A stretch of 64,000 nt of DNA from Sphaerisporangium krabiense (GCF_014200435.1 NZ_JACHBR010000001.1:2941001-3005000), one strand, 5' to 3'. Counted from the stretch's first letter, positions 18,476 to 28,074 are shown. The notes: a model not told the origin generated them from the sequence alone. Translations and numbers: made by a program.

Positions 18476-18796
18476 TTGTGCGGCCTCTCCTCCGTGGACC
18501 GGCGACAGCGATCCTGCGACTTGTGTTGGCGCTTGTCACGGATGTCCCGCAATGATCCAGTTCGTACGGATTTTTCTGGACCGTATGCGGTATCACCCGA
18601 TGTGACCATACAGCCACGTAGAGCGATTGGCGAGCCCTCAAAGTACAACGCCTTGTCCACGGGTTGATGTCACGCTCGGTGATTCTAGCGACACGTTTCG
18701 TGGTATCGCAGTGAAAACGGCAAACTACTCAGTTCGCAGAAGCGAGCTGGTGACTCCCGTTACCTACTTTTGCAGGTCACGTGCATGATTTGCGGT
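18476..18796. other. bldC upstream region
   Basis: 321 bp of comparatively AT-rich DNA between bldC and the gene at 18797 on the same strand. It should contain the bldC promoter, though no unambiguous -35/-10 pair could be fixed. A hairpin at 18730-18749 probably ends the upstream transcript. Confidence 0.5.
18730..18749 (-). terminator. Hairpin after the gene at 18797
   Basis: CAGTTCGC and GCGAGCTG pair over 8 bp (one G-T) around the loop AGAA, about 50 bases downstream of the stop codon. This would insulate bldC from its upstream neighbour. Confidence 0.4.
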
Positions 18797-19675
18797 TCAG
18801 TTCGCCGATTCGAGGGCTTGTATTGACTTCCAGCGCACGATCACGCGCTGATACATGGCGTAGGCCAGTTCTTCTTGACCCGTGTCCAACCCGGTCAGCG
18901 CGGCCGCCAGCTCGGCCGCGGACTGGTCGGCCTGCAGCGTGGCGTCGTCCATGACGTGGACCAGGCCGCCGTAGTCCAGCTCGACCAGCGAGTGCGGGTG
19001 GAACTCCTCCAGCCAGCGCCCCACTTCCTCCACCTCGGCCAGCGCGCCGACCTCGCCCGCGTGCCTGCGGATCACGGCGAGCGCACGCGCGACCCTGCGC
19101 CTGGCCTGCGCCATCGACGTCACGTACAGCAGGTTGCGCGCCGGGGCCGTCGTGGTGGGCGCGGACGGCTCGGCCGCCGGCTCCTCACGGTGACCGAGGA
19201 CGAGCCACCGCTCCGCCGAGTCGAACGGCACGAACCACGACGTCGGGACGTGCCACGTGCTCGTGCGGATGTGGGTGCGCAGCGACGCGGCGCCGCCCTT
19301 CTGCTTGAAGCGGTCGAAGTCGTCGGCCGTCTGCTCGGCGATCGCGCGCGGCACGAAACGATCGGCCAGCTTCAGCGGCGTGGCGCCCCGGAACCGGGCG
19401 AAGGCCAGCCAGGACCTGAGCCTGCTCTCCCACGGGCAGACGTACAGGGTCTCCTCGATGCGCCGCAGGTAGGCGTTGGCGCTCTCGGCGCCGGGCGCCG
19501 GCATCGGGGGCACGCCGAGAAGCCGCCTGACGGCCTCCGCGTGCTCGGCCTCCAAGGCGAAGGCGCGGCGCGGACGGTCCTTGCTGTCGGCGTACGCCGC
19601 CCAGAAGGTGCGCTCACGTTCGGTGAACGCGGACAACGGCTCGTAGACGCGGAGATAGGCGGCGTAGGGCAGCAC
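18797..19675 (-). CDS. Conserved actinobacterial protein next to bldC, function unknown
   Basis: 292 residues, soluble and mostly helical; starts MLPYAAYLRVYEPLSAFTERERTFWAAYA. It contains AYLRRIEETLYVCPWESRLRSWL, TSWFVPFDSAERWLVLG and a C-terminal half with VELDYGGLVHVMDDATLQADQSAAELA. No catalytic motif is recognised. Genes of this kind accompany bldC in actinomycetes, so a link to development or cell-wall growth is possible, but that is context only. Confidence 0.75.
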   Translation of the reverse strand: MLPYAAYLRVYEPLSAFTERERTFWAAYADSKDRPRRAFALEAEHAEAVRRLLGVPPMPAPGAESANAYLRRIEETLYVCPWESRLRSWLAFARFRGATPLKLADRFVPRAIAEQTADDFDRFKQKGGAASLRTHIRTSTWHVPTSWFVPFDSAERWLVLGHREEPAAEPSAPTTTAPARNLLYVTSMAQARRRVARALAVIRRHAGEVGALAEVEEVGRWLEEFHPHSLVELDYGGLVHVMDDATLQADQSAAELAAALTGLDTGQEELAYAMYQRVIVRWKSIQALESAN

Positions 19676-19921
19676 ATCTCGAATGGTGCCATGGAGCGGC
19701 GAGCCGACGCGAGCGCGCCGGGATCACCACGTTCAATGGCGCGGCGGCCCGTTCCTGAGCGTGCGGGGCCGTGCCCGCGGACGGCCCCGCACCGCCCGAT
19801 GGATGGGATATGGGGTCCAACGCGTGGACGATCATGGTCCTGGCGTGGTCAGCTGGATATGGTGGTTTTCCAGGATTCGCCGCGATGAGGCGGCGGACGA
19901 AATGGACCGGGAGTCACCACC

Positions 19922-21025
19922 GTGACCGACGTCTTCGGGCCGTCCCACCAGGACACGGGCCCCTCGATCGGACAGGCGAGACACGAGCAGGTCGTATTCT
20001 GCTCCGACGAGCGCAGCGGCCTGCGCGCGATCATCGCCATCTACAACACCGCCCTCGGCCCCGGGCTCGGGGGCACCCGCTTCTACCCCTACGAGAACGA
20101 GCAGACGGCCCTCGCCGACGTGCTCAACCTCTCGCGGGCGATGGCGTACAAGAACGCGCTGGCCGGGCTGGACCTCGGCGGCGGGAAAGCCGTGATCATC
20201 GGGGACCCGGCCAAGGACAAGAGCGAGGCGCTCCTGCGCGCCTACGGCCGCTTCATCCAGTCCCTCGGCGGCCGGTACTACACCGCCTGCGACGTGGGCA
20301 CCTACAGCGAGGACATGGACGTCATCGCGAGGGAGACCTCCTACGTGACCGGGCGCACCCCCGCGCACGGCGGCGCCGGCGACTCCTCGATCTGCACCGC
20401 CTTCGGCGTCTTCCAGGGCATGCGGGCCTCCGCCCGGCACGTCTACGGCTCCCCGACCCTGCGCGGCAGGCGCGTGGGCGTGGAAGGTGTCGGAAAGGTC
20501 GGGTACCGGCTGGTCGATCACCTCCTGGCGGACGGCGCCGAGGTCGTGATCTGCGACGTCAACGCCGAGGCCGTCGAGCGCGTGCTCCAGGCCCACCCGG
20601 GGGTGGAGGTCGTGGCGGACACCGCGGCGATGAAGCGGGCGGACATCGACGTGTACGCGCCGTGCGCGCTGGGCGGCGTGCTCGACGACGAGGCGGTCAC
20701 GACGCTCCGCGCGAAGATCGTCTGCGGAGGGGCCAACAACCAACTCGCCCATCCCGGCGTGGAGAAGCAGCTCGACGAGCGGGGCATCCTTTACGCTCCG
20801 GACTACGTAGTCAACTCCGGGGGCGTGATCCAGGTGTCCGACGAGATCGAGGGCTTCAACATGGACCGCGCCAGGGCAAAGGCGACGCAGATCTTCGACA
20901 CGACGCTGAAGATCTTCTCGATCGCCGAAGAGGAAGGTGTTCCACCAGCGGCGGCGGCCGATAGGCTGGCCGAGCGCAGAATGTCGGAAGTCGGTCGGCT
21001 TAGGGGTATTTGGCTGGGCCGCTGA
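19922..21025 (+). CDS. vdh: Valine/leucine dehydrogenase (Glu/Leu/Phe/Val dehydrogenase family)
   Basis: 367 residues from GTG 19922. NAD-dependent oxidative deamination of branched-chain amino acids. The substrate domain holds [12 protein letters not shown] and the catalytic Lys89 in [19 protein letters not shown] and [11 protein letters not shown] follow. The Rossmann domain begins [17 protein letters not shown], and [11 protein letters not shown] and YVVNSGG are family hallmarks. Valine dehydrogenase in Streptomyces supplies acyl-CoA precursors for polyketides. It is followed by DUF3073 and convergent purM, a conserved arrangement. Confidence 0.92.
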   Translation: MTDVFGPSHQDTGPSIGQARHEQVVFCSDERSGLRAIIAIYNTALGPGLGGTRFYPYENEQTALADVLNLSRAMAYKNALAGLDLGGGKAVIIGDPAKDKSEALLRAYGRFIQSLGGRYYTACDVGTYSEDMDVIARETSYVTGRTPAHGGAGDSSICTAFGVFQGMRASARHVYGSPTLRGRRVGVEGVGKVGYRLVDHLLADGAEVVICDVNAEAVERVLQAHPGVEVVADTAAMKRADIDVYAPCALGGVLDDEAVTTLRAKIVCGGANNQLAHPGVEKQLDERGILYAPDYVVNSGGVIQVSDEIEGFNMDRARAKATQIFDTTLKIFSIAEEEGVPPAAAADRLAERRMSEVGRLRGIWLGR

Positions 21026-21175
21026 CTGTGGACGCCCATACGGCGTACCGAGAGGCGCGCAAAACAGGTACGGTTGTAGGCGAACGAGAGCTGACGCCGG
21101 AAGTCAGGCGGCATCAGCGCGTGATGCGTTAGCGACGAGGGGTCGGGCACGACCCCGCATGAGGGGGTCGAGCCG

Positions 21176-21397
21176 ATGGGGCGCGGCCGAGCCAAGGCCA
21201 AGCAGGTGAAGGTTGCTCGCCAGCTCAAGTACAACAGTGGCGGCACCGATCTTGACCGTCTTCGCGAGGAGCTCGGAGTCAATCACGACTCCAACCGACA
21301 CGATGTGGACGCCGTCGACGATGAACTGGCCGATCGGTACGCCGATTACGCCGACATCGACGACGACGAAGAGGACGACAGGTCTCGTCGCCGGTAG
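21176..21397 (+). CDS. DUF3073 protein
   Basis: 73 residues starting MGRGRAKAKQVKVARQLKYN, the invariant start of DUF3073. A basic N-terminal half leads to an extremely acidic tail (ADIDDDEEDD) ending RSRRR. It is nearly universal in actinobacteria, next to purM/purF; its function is unknown. Two hairpins follow the gene. Confidence 0.92.
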   Translation: MGRGRAKAKQVKVARQLKYNSGGTDLDRLREELGVNHDSNRHDVDAVDDELADRYADYADIDDDEEDDRSRRR

Positions 21398-21420
21398 GCG
21401 ATTTTCGGGTTGACGCCGGT

Positions 21421-21454
21421 AGGCACCCGGTAAGCGATGGCTTGCCGAGTGCCT
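21421..21454 (+). terminator. First hairpin after DUF3073
   Basis: AGGCACCCGGTAAGC and GCTTGCCGAGTGCCT pair over 15 positions with one mismatch and one wobble around GATG. It lies upstream of a stronger hairpin and may be part of a double terminator. Confidence 0.5.
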
Positions 21455-21467
21455 CCTTCGCGCGCCT

Positions 21468-21506
21468 GAAGAGCTCCTTGCCATCCCTGATGGCAAGGAG
21501 CTCTTC
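21468..21506. terminator. Strong bidirectional hairpin between DUF3073 and purM
   Basis: GAAGAGCTCCTTGCCATC (21468-21485) and its perfect 18-base complement (21489-21506) flank the three-base loop CCT. It lies between convergent transcription units and can stop both. Its moderate GC content is unusual here. Confidence 0.75.
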
Positions 21507-21675
21507 GTCGTGCCCTGAGGCGTCCGGCGCTCCCGAGGGCAGGCCGACGGCCCCGGCGTGGCGTCCACGCCGGGGCGGTGAGGGGAGGCCGGGCGATGTG
21601 ACACGGGAGCATGCACTCGCACCGGGTGCGAGGCACAGGGCTCCGTACCGGCCCGGCGGCCGGAGCCCGTGCCCG

Positions 21676-22728
21676 TCAGCTCGTGAATCGGGCCTGCCCT
21701 GAACCCGGCACGATCTCGCCCAGAATCCAGGCGTCCTGCCCGCGCTCGCGCAGGAGCCGCAGCGCCGGATCGGCCGCCTCCGCGGCCACGATCGCGCACA
21801 TGCCCACGCCGAGGTTGAACGTGCGGTCCATCTCGGCGGCGGGCACCCGCCCGTGCCCGGCGATCACCTCGAAGATCGCCGGCGGCGTCCACGACCCCCG
21901 GTCGAGCAGGGCGTCCACCGTGCCCGGCAGCGAGCGCGCCAGGTTCGCCGCGAGCCCGCCCCCGGTGATGTGGGCGAACGCGTGGACCTCCACGCGGCGG
22001 GTCAGCTCCAGGCAGTCGAGCGAGTAGATGCGCGTCGGCTCCAGCAGCTCGTCGCCGAGACGGCGGCCGAGCTCGGGAAGCGAGACGTCCAGCGCCAGGC
22101 CCGCCGTGCGCAGCACGTGCCGTACCAGCGAGTAGCCGTTGGAGTGGACCCCGGACGAGGCCAGGCCGAGCACGACGTCGCCGGCGCGCACCCGGGCCGG
22201 CCCGAGCAGCTCGGAGGCCTCGACGACCCCGGTGCCCGCGCCCGCGAGGTCGTACTCGTCGGGACCCATGGCGCCCGGATGCTCGGCGGTCTCGCCGCCC
22301 ACCAGCGCGCACCCCGCCAGCCGGCAGCCCTCCGCCACCCCGCCGACGATCTCGGCGACGCGCTCGGGGACCACCTTGCCGCAGGCGATGTAGTCCGTCA
22401 TGAACAGCGGCTCGGCCCCGCAGACCACCAGGTCGTCGACCACCATGCCGACCAGGTCGATGCCGATCGTGTCGTGCCTGCCGACGGCCTGGGCCAGCAT
22501 GACCTTGGTGCCCACCCCGTCGGTCGAGGTCGCGAGCAGCGGCCGCTTGTACCGCAGGAAGGCCGAGGCGTCGAACAGCCCCGCGAACCCGCTGGCGTCG
22601 TCCACCACCTCGGGCCGCCGCGACCGCGCCACGCGCTCCTTCATCAGCGCGACCGCGCGGTCACCCGCCTCGATGTCGACGCCCGCCGCGGCATAGCTCG
22701 CCCCGGAGGCCTCGTTCCCGCCGGTCAC
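21676..22728 (-). CDS. purM: Phosphoribosylformylglycinamidine cyclo-ligase
   Basis: 350 residues from GTG 22728, which overlaps the purF stop as GTGA and implies translational coupling. It makes AIR from FGAM and ATP (fifth purine step). Signatures are TSTDGVGTKVMLA, DLVGMVVDDLVVCGAEPLFMTDYIA, VGGETAEHPGAM and FAHITGGGLAANL near the C-terminus. Length and motifs are complete. Confidence 0.96.
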   Translation of the reverse strand: MTGGNEASGASYAAAGVDIEAGDRAVALMKERVARSRRPEVVDDASGFAGLFDASAFLRYKRPLLATSTDGVGTKVMLAQAVGRHDTIGIDLVGMVVDDLVVCGAEPLFMTDYIACGKVVPERVAEIVGGVAEGCRLAGCALVGGETAEHPGAMGPDEYDLAGAGTGVVEASELLGPARVRAGDVVLGLASSGVHSNGYSLVRHVLRTAGLALDVSLPELGRRLGDELLEPTRIYSLDCLELTRRVEVHAFAHITGGGLAANLARSLPGTVDALLDRGSWTPPAIFEVIAGHGRVPAAEMDRTFNLGVGMCAIVAAEAADPALRLLRERGQDAWILGEIVPGSGQARFTS

Positions 22729-24161
22729 GCCTTGGCCTCGAGGACGAACTTGCCCACGTTGTCGCGGTCGATCGGGATCGGATACGTGCCGTTGAAACAG
22801 GCCCGGCACAGGCGGTCGGCCGGCAGCGTGGTCGCCTCGGTGAGCCCCTCCAGCGAGATGAAGCCGAGGCTGTCGGCGCCGATGGACTCGCGGATCTCTT
22901 CGACCTCCTTCGACCCGGCGATCAGCTCCGCCTTGGTGGCGAAGTCGATGCCGTAGAAGCACGGCCACGACACCGGCGGCGAGGAGATGCGCACGTGCAC
23001 CTCGGTCGCCCCGGCCTCGCGGAGCATCTTGACGATCGCCCGCTGGGTGTTGCCGCGCACGATCGAGTCGTCCACGACGATCAGGCGCTTGCCCGCGATC
23101 ACCTCGCGCAGCGGGTTCAGCTTGAGTCGGATGCCGAGCTGGCGGATCGTCTGCGACGGCTGGATGAACGTGCGGCCGACGTAGGAGTTCTTGACCAGCC
23201 CCTGGCCGTAGGGGATGCCGCTCTCCTCGGCGTAGCCGATCGCGGCGGGCGTCCCGGACTCCGGGGTCGGGATCACGAGGTCGCCCTCGATCGGGTGTTC
23301 GCGGGCCAGCCTGCGGCCCACCTCCACCCGGGTGGCCTGCACGCCGCGCCCCGCGATCGTGGTGTCGGGGCGGGCCAGGTAGACGTACTCGAACAGGCAG
23401 CCCTTCGGCTCGGCCAGCGCGAACCGGCGGGAACGCACGCCCCGCTCGTCGATCCTGAGCAGCTCGCCCGGTTCGATCTCGCGCAGGAACGTGGCGCCCA
23501 CGATGTCCAGCGCCGCGGTCTCGGAGGCCACCACCCAGCCCCGCTCCAGCCGGCCGAGGACCAGCGGGCGGATGCCCTGCGGGTCACGGGCGGCGTACAA
23601 GGTCTTCTCGTCCATGAAGACCAGGGAGTAGGCGCCCTTGACCTTGGGGAACAGGTCGGCCGCGGCGTCCTCGATGGACGTGCCGGGGTCGCGGGCGAGC
23701 AGGGAGGTGAGCACCTCGGTGTCGGTGGTCGCCCGGATGGTGCCCGCGGGGAGGCGGGCCATCAGCTCCGGGGTGTTGATCAGGTTGCCGTTGTGGGCGA
23801 GCGCCAGCCCGCCGCCGTCACTGGAGCTCAGCGTCGGCTGCGCGTTCTCCCACACACTGGACCCCGTGGTGGAGTAACGGCAGTGCCCGATCGCCAGGTG
23901 CCCGCGCAGCGTGCCGAGCACTGACTCGTCGAAGACCTGGGCCACCAGGCCCATGTCCTTGTAGACGAGGATTCTGCTGCCTTCGCTGACCGCGATGCCC
24001 GCGGACTCCTGTCCGCGGTGCTGCAGCGCGTACAGCCCGTAGTAGGTGAGCTTGGAGACATCCTCCCCAGGGGCCCACACTCCGAACACTCCGCAGGCGT
24101 CCCGCGGTGCGTGGTCTTGAGGGTCAAGGTCATGTCCGAGCCGGCCGTCGCCCTTTAGCAC
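22725..24161 (-). CDS. purF: Amidophosphoribosyltransferase
   Basis: 478 residues from GTG 24161, chosen because the product then starts VLKGDGRLGHDLDPQD, matching the N-terminus of other actinomycete PurF proteins. Processing would expose Cys23 of DACGVFGVW as the N-terminal glutaminase nucleophile. The PRPP loop is IVVDDSIVRGNTQR, and the C-terminal Cys cluster (PCFYGIDF, ADRLCRACFNG) fits the iron-sulfur type. It commits PRPP to purine synthesis and is co-transcribed with purM. Confidence 0.96.
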   Translation of the reverse strand: MLKGDGRLGHDLDPQDHAPRDACGVFGVWAPGEDVSKLTYYGLYALQHRGQESAGIAVSEGSRILVYKDMGLVAQVFDESVLGTLRGHLAIGHCRYSTTGSSVWENAQPTLSSSDGGGLALAHNGNLINTPELMARLPAGTIRATTDTEVLTSLLARDPGTSIEDAAADLFPKVKGAYSLVFMDEKTLYAARDPQGIRPLVLGRLERGWVVASETAALDIVGATFLREIEPGELLRIDERGVRSRRFALAEPKGCLFEYVYLARPDTTIAGRGVQATRVEVGRRLAREHPIEGDLVIPTPESGTPAAIGYAEESGIPYGQGLVKNSYVGRTFIQPSQTIRQLGIRLKLNPLREVIAGKRLIVVDDSIVRGNTQRAIVKMLREAGATEVHVRISSPPVSWPCFYGIDFATKAELIAGSKEVEEIRESIGADSLGFISLEGLTEATTLPADRLCRACFNGTYPIPIDRDNVGKFVLEAKA

Positions 24162-24356
24162 GTGCTTCAGTCTAAGTTGGGCTTCTCCCTGCACGGTAAT
24201 CCGGGTGTGGCCAGGGTTCGCCAAGGTCGTCCCAGCAAGCGCGCTCCCGCCGGTCGCGGGGCGAATTTCCGTGTCTTTGGTCGTGCCGGGCGCGCGTGCG
24301 GCGAGGATCACAGGGAAGGCTTGTGATCAGGCATGCCCAGGTCGAAAGAGCGGACC

Positions 24357-25004
24357 GTGACGACATCTGGCGATCCGAACGACTCCCGCGGGTGGGACGA
24401 CCCGCAAGGCCGCCAGGACGGGGGCGGATCCACCTCCGGCGGCCGTCCCCCGAGTGACCAGCCCCCGCACGGCCAGGAGGGGCGGCCGCCCGGCGGTGAG
24501 CCGTACGGCCAGACGCCCGGCGGCGGGCCCCCGTACGGCCAGACGCCCGGCGGTGGACCCCCGTATGGTCAGACGCCCGGCGGCGGACCCCCGTACGGCT
24601 GGCCGCCCCCAGGGGAGGGCCCTCCCGGCGGTCAGCCGCCTCCGTACGGCCCGCCCCCCTACGGCGCCGGCTACGGGCAGCCGCCGAGCGCCCGGGGCGG
24701 GCTCGGCACCGCGGCGCTGGTGCTCGGCATCGTCAGCCTGTTCCTGCTGCTCATCTGCGGCCTCGGCGTGCTCACGGCGATCGTCGCCATCATCCTCGGC
24801 ATCATCGCCGTGGCGCGGAACGCCAACAGGGGGCGCGGCATCGCCGGCATCGTCCTCGGGGTGTTGACGATCGTCCTGGCGATCATCGGGTTCACCTGGT
24901 TCTACAGCAACTTCGAGGAGTGTTTCGGCCTGCCGACACAGGCCGAGGCCCAGCAGTGCGTGGAACGCAAGCTCGGAGTGAACGTCCGGTCACCCTCCCC
25001 GTGA
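24357..25004 (+). CDS. DUF4190 membrane protein with Pro/Gly/Tyr-rich repeats
   Basis: 215 residues from GTG 24357 (ATG 24333 is possible). The first 100 residues are disordered and Pro/Gly-rich, with three exact-length copies of a ten-residue QTPGGGPPYG unit. A DUF4190-type hairpin of two membrane helices follows (LGTAALVLGIVSLFLLLICG, then IAGIVLGVLTIVLAIIGFTWF), joined by the RNANRGRGIAGI loop. The tail carries two cysteines. The function is unknown; such proteins are common actinomycete envelope components. Confidence 0.8.
   Translation: MTTSGDPNDSRGWDDPQGRQDGGGSTSGGRPPSDQPPHGQEGRPPGGEPYGQTPGGGPPYGQTPGGGPPYGQTPGGGPPYGWPPPGEGPPGGQPPPYGPPPYGAGYGQPPSARGGLGTAALVLGIVSLFLLLICGLGVLTAIVAIILGIIAVARNANRGRGIAGIVLGVLTIVLAIIGFTWFYSNFEECFGLPTQAEAQQCVERKLGVNVRSPSP
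24511..24600 (+). repeat. Three tandem 30-bp repeats inside the DUF4190 gene
   Basis: Units 24511-24540, 24541-24570 and 24571-24600 begin AGACGCCCGGCGG and differ at only a few, mostly third, codon positions. Each encodes ten residues. Copy number is likely variable between strains. Confidence 0.85.
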
Positions 25005-25057
25005 ACCACCCCCGCCCGTCCGCCCCGGGAGGCTCCGCCCGGGCGGGCGCACCGGGG

Positions 25058-25495
25058 TCACAAGGGGAGGTACTCGGACAGGTCGGCGCGGGTGCCGCTC
25101 GCGCTGATCTTCCCGGCCTCCATGGCGTCGTCCCAGGTGAGACGGCCCGTCGCCAGCTCCAGCCACGTACGGGGATCGGTCTCGACGACGTTCGGGGGAG
25201 TGCCCCGCGTATGCCGGGGGCCGGGCACGCACTGCACCGCCGCGTACGGCGGCACGCGCACCTCGACCGTACGCCCGGGCGCCTTGTCGGCCAGCCGGTC
25301 CAGCGACGCCCGTACGGCGAGTCGCGCGAGATCCTTCTCCGGGCGCAGCCCGCGCGCGTAGAGTCCGAGGATCACCTGGACGGCGGCGTCGGGGGCGGCC
25401 TGGGGAGGGCCGTCGTAGGGGTGCTCGCCCAGCTCGGCGAGCTGGGAGTCCAGCGCGGCGCGGATGCGTTCGGGGTCGATCTTGCGTGCGGGCAC
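25058..25495 (-). CDS. Sterol carrier (SCP2)-like family protein
   Basis: 145 residues from GTG 25495. The fold region VQVILGLYARGLRPEKDLARLAVRASLDRLADKAPGRTVEVRVPPYAAVQC followed by TWLELATGRLTWDDAMEAGKISASGTRADLSEYLPL matches the actinobacterial sterol-carrier-like protein that accompanies purF (Rv0807-like neighbourhood in mycobacteria). SCP2 folds bind lipids or small hydrophobic molecules; the cellular role is not established. Confidence 0.8.
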   Translation of the reverse strand: MPARKIDPERIRAALDSQLAELGEHPYDGPPQAAPDAAVQVILGLYARGLRPEKDLARLAVRASLDRLADKAPGRTVEVRVPPYAAVQCVPGPRHTRGTPPNVVETDPRTWLELATGRLTWDDAMEAGKISASGTRADLSEYLPL

Positions 25496-25623
25496 GCCAT
25501 CTATCCTGCCCGGCGCCCGGCCCGCGACGCGTTCATCCCGCGGGAAGGCGTCGTTCACCTCTCGTTGTGGTGGCGGCCGTACGGTCCGGACGAGGAACCT
25601 GTCGGACGATCTTGGAGGGTCCA

Positions 25624-27714
25624 GTGGCGAATCCCTCGCCGCGCAGAACGCTGCCGTTGATCTCCGTCCCCCGCACGGGCGGGCGGGACGCGATGACATG
25701 CCGGTTCCGGTGTGGCGACGCCTGCGCGCACGAAGTGCCGAACAGCAGTGAGAATCCCTATTTCCAGGACATCCTGACCGACGTGCTGTCGCGCAGGGGC
25801 GCGCTGCGGGCCGGCGCCCTCGGCGCCCTGGTCGCGACCGCCGGCGTCACCGGAGCCGTGGCCGCCGTCCCCGCCCTCGCCGACCCCGGAGACCCCGCCC
25901 CCGACGCCCAGACCTTCGGCGGGGGCCACGAGAGGGGCGGCCTGCGGTTCACGCCCGTCGCGCCCAACTCCGCCGACGCCCTCACCGTCGCCGACGGCTA
26001 CGCCTCCGCGGTCGTCGTCCGCTGGGGCGACCCCGTCCTCCCCGACGCCCCGGCGTTCGACTTCGACAACCAGACCGCGGCCGCGCAGGCCAGGCAGTTC
26101 GGCTACAACTGCGACTTCGTCACCTTCTTCCCGCTCGGCCGCGAGCGCGGCCTGCTGTGGGTCAACCACGAGTACACCGACGAGAACCTCATGTTCCGCG
26201 GCTGGACCAGCGGCGACACCGTCCCCCTGGAGCAGATCAAGATCGGCCTCGCCGCGCACGGCGGGTCCGTCGTCGAGATCGAGCGCGAGGGCCGCACCGG
26301 GCAGTGGAAGCTCGTCACCCGCGGCCGCCGCCGCTACAACCGGCGCGTCACCGCCCAGACCCCGATCCGGATCTCCGGCCCGGCCGCCGGCTCGCCCCTG
26401 CTGCGCACCGCCGCCGACCCGCGCGGCGTCACCGCGTACGGCACGCTCAACAACTGCGCGGGCGGCACCACCCCGTGGCGCACCGTGCTCACCGGCGAGG
26501 AGAACTGGAACCAGTACTTCGTCGGCGGCAACGGCGTCCCCGAGGCCCAGAAGCCCTACCTCACGCGCTACGGCGTCAGCACGACCGTCGCCATCCCCGC
26601 CGGCAACCGGCGCTTCGACCGCGTCGAGGAGCGCTTCGACCTCGCCAAGCACCCCAACGAGATCAACCGGTTCGGGTGGGTCGTCGAAGTCGACCCGTTC
26701 GACCCCGACGCGCGCCCCGTCAAGCGCACCGCGCTCGGCCGCTTCGCCCACGAGGGCGCCACCACCACCCTCACCCGGGACGGCCGGGTCGCCGTCTACA
26801 TGGGCGACGACGGGCGGTTCGAGTACATCTACAAGTTCGTGTCGGACGACCGCTACATCCCCGGCTTCGACCGGCACAACCGCGACCTTCTCGACGAGGG
26901 CACGCTGCACGTGGCCGTGTTCACCGGCGACAGCCCGGCCGCCGAGATCGACGGCACCGGCAAGCTCCCCGCCGACGGCGGCTTCGACGGCACCGGCAAG
27001 TGGGTGCCCCTGGTCAGCGGCAAGAAGTCCTTCGTGGACGGCATGACCGCCGAAGAGGTCCTCGTCTACACCCGCGTCGCCGCCGACAAGGCCGGCGCCA
27101 CCAAGATGGACCGCCCCGAGGACATCGAGCGCAACCCCGTCAACGGCGCCATCTACGCGGCCCTGACCAACAACACCAACCGGACCGCCGCCAACGCCGA
27201 CGAGGCCAACCCGCGCGCCTCCAACCGCCACGGCCACATCCTGGAGATCGCCGAGGACCGGAACGACGCGGGCGCCAGGACCTTCCGCTGGGCCCTGCCC
27301 CTGGTCTGCGGCGACCCCAACGACCCCGGGACGTACTTCGCCGGGTACGACAAGACGAAGGTCTCCCCGATCTCCTGCCCCGACAACGTCACCTTCGACG
27401 CCGAGGGCAACCTGTGGATCGCCACGGACGGCAACGCCCTCGGCAAGAACGACGGCCTGTTCGCCGTCCCGCTCGCCGGCCCCGAGCGCGGCCACGTCCG
27501 CCAGTTCCTCACCGTCCCCTACGGCGCCGAGACCTGCGGCCCCCTCATCAGCCCCGACCAACTGAGCGTCTTCGTCGCCGTCCAACACCCCGGCGAGATC
27601 ACCGGCGCCACCCCCGACAACCCCGCCAGCCACTGGCCCGACGGCGGCACCACCCAGCCCCGCCCCTCCGTAGCCGTCGCCTGGCACAAGCAGGGCAAAA
27701 AGATCGGCTCCTGA
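25624..27714 (+). CDS. PhoX-family (DUF839) protein, Tat-exported
   Basis: 696 residues from GTG 25624, with GGAGGG four bases upstream. A long N-region with CRFRCGDAC and the twin-arginine signal SRRGALRAGALGALVATAGV (Arg57-Arg58) is typical of PhoX-like proteins. The mature beta-propeller carries GYNCDFVTFFPLG, LLWVNHEYTDENLMF, LTGEENWNQYF, EVDPFDPDARPVKRTALGRFAHEGA and CPDNVTFDAEGNLWIATDGN, the Ca/Fe-binding phosphatase motifs. A secreted phosphate-scavenging phosphatase is likely. Homologues are often PHO-regulated, but no PHO box was identified here. Confidence 0.9.
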   Translation: MANPSPRRTLPLISVPRTGGRDAMTCRFRCGDACAHEVPNSSENPYFQDILTDVLSRRGALRAGALGALVATAGVTGAVAAVPALADPGDPAPDAQTFGGGHERGGLRFTPVAPNSADALTVADGYASAVVVRWGDPVLPDAPAFDFDNQTAAAQARQFGYNCDFVTFFPLGRERGLLWVNHEYTDENLMFRGWTSGDTVPLEQIKIGLAAHGGSVVEIEREGRTGQWKLVTRGRRRYNRRVTAQTPIRISGPAAGSPLLRTAADPRGVTAYGTLNNCAGGTTPWRTVLTGEENWNQYFVGGNGVPEAQKPYLTRYGVSTTVAIPAGNRRFDRVEERFDLAKHPNEINRFGWVVEVDPFDPDARPVKRTALGRFAHEGATTTLTRDGRVAVYMGDDGRFEYIYKFVSDDRYIPGFDRHNRDLLDEGTLHVAVFTGDSPAAEIDGTGKLPADGGFDGTGKWVPLVSGKKSFVDGMTAEEVLVYTRVAADKAGATKMDRPEDIERNPVNGAIYAALTNNTNRTAANADEANPRASNRHGHILEIAEDRNDAGARTFRWALPLVCGDPNDPGTYFAGYDKTKVSPISCPDNVTFDAEGNLWIATDGNALGKNDGLFAVPLAGPERGHVRQFLTVPYGAETCGPLISPDQLSVFVAVQHPGEITGATPDNPASHWPDGGTTQPRPSVAVAWHKQGKKIGS

Positions 27715-27734
27715 CCCAGAAGCCAAAGCACCCC

Positions 27735-27779
27735 GCCAGGGGCGAGCCCAGCCCAAAGAGCCTCACCCTCGCCCCTGGC
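27735..27779 (+). terminator. Inverted repeat after the PhoX-family gene
   Basis: GCCAGGGGCGAG (27735-27746) and its exact complement (27768-27779) enclose a 21-base loop, 20 bases past the stop codon. A factor-independent-like terminator is plausible. Confidence 0.5.
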
Positions 27780-27815
27780 ACCATTCCACCCAGTGGAGCG
27801 CGCCGCCCGAGAAAA

Positions 27816-27884
27816 GGTCCTCCCCTCCGGGCCCTGGGGGCCCTCCGGCTCGGGCTGTGTTTTCCTAGGAGGCTTCGCCCCCTC
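27816..27884. repeat. Intergenic repeat, copy 1
   Basis: A roughly 68-bp GC-rich unit, nearly identical to 28007-28074 and running in the same direction at an offset of 191 bp. Its core contains GGGCCCTGGGGGCCC, which can fold on itself. Weaker similarity extends about 30 bases further downstream. Not part of any gene. Confidence 0.85.
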
Positions 27885-28006
27885 ACCCCCAGTCGGAAGG
27901 CTCCCCCTCTAACTCCTGGCTTCCTCGTCGCCTCGCGTTCACGTGACCCTTCTGGAACGAGGCCGATTCGCCCTGAAAGGGAGGGGATGTGCGCACGTCC
28001 CAGAAC

Positions 28007-28074
28007 GGTCCTCGCCTCCGGGCCCTGGGGGCCCTCCGGCTCGGGCTGTGTCTTCCTAAGAGGCTCCGCCCTCC
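28007..28074. repeat. Intergenic repeat, copy 2
   Basis: A second copy of the unit at 27816-27884, with only a few substitutions (for example CCTAGGAGG in copy 1 against CCTAAGAGG here). The two copies fill most of the 460-bp gap between the PhoX-family gene and the accessory cluster. Confidence 0.85.
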
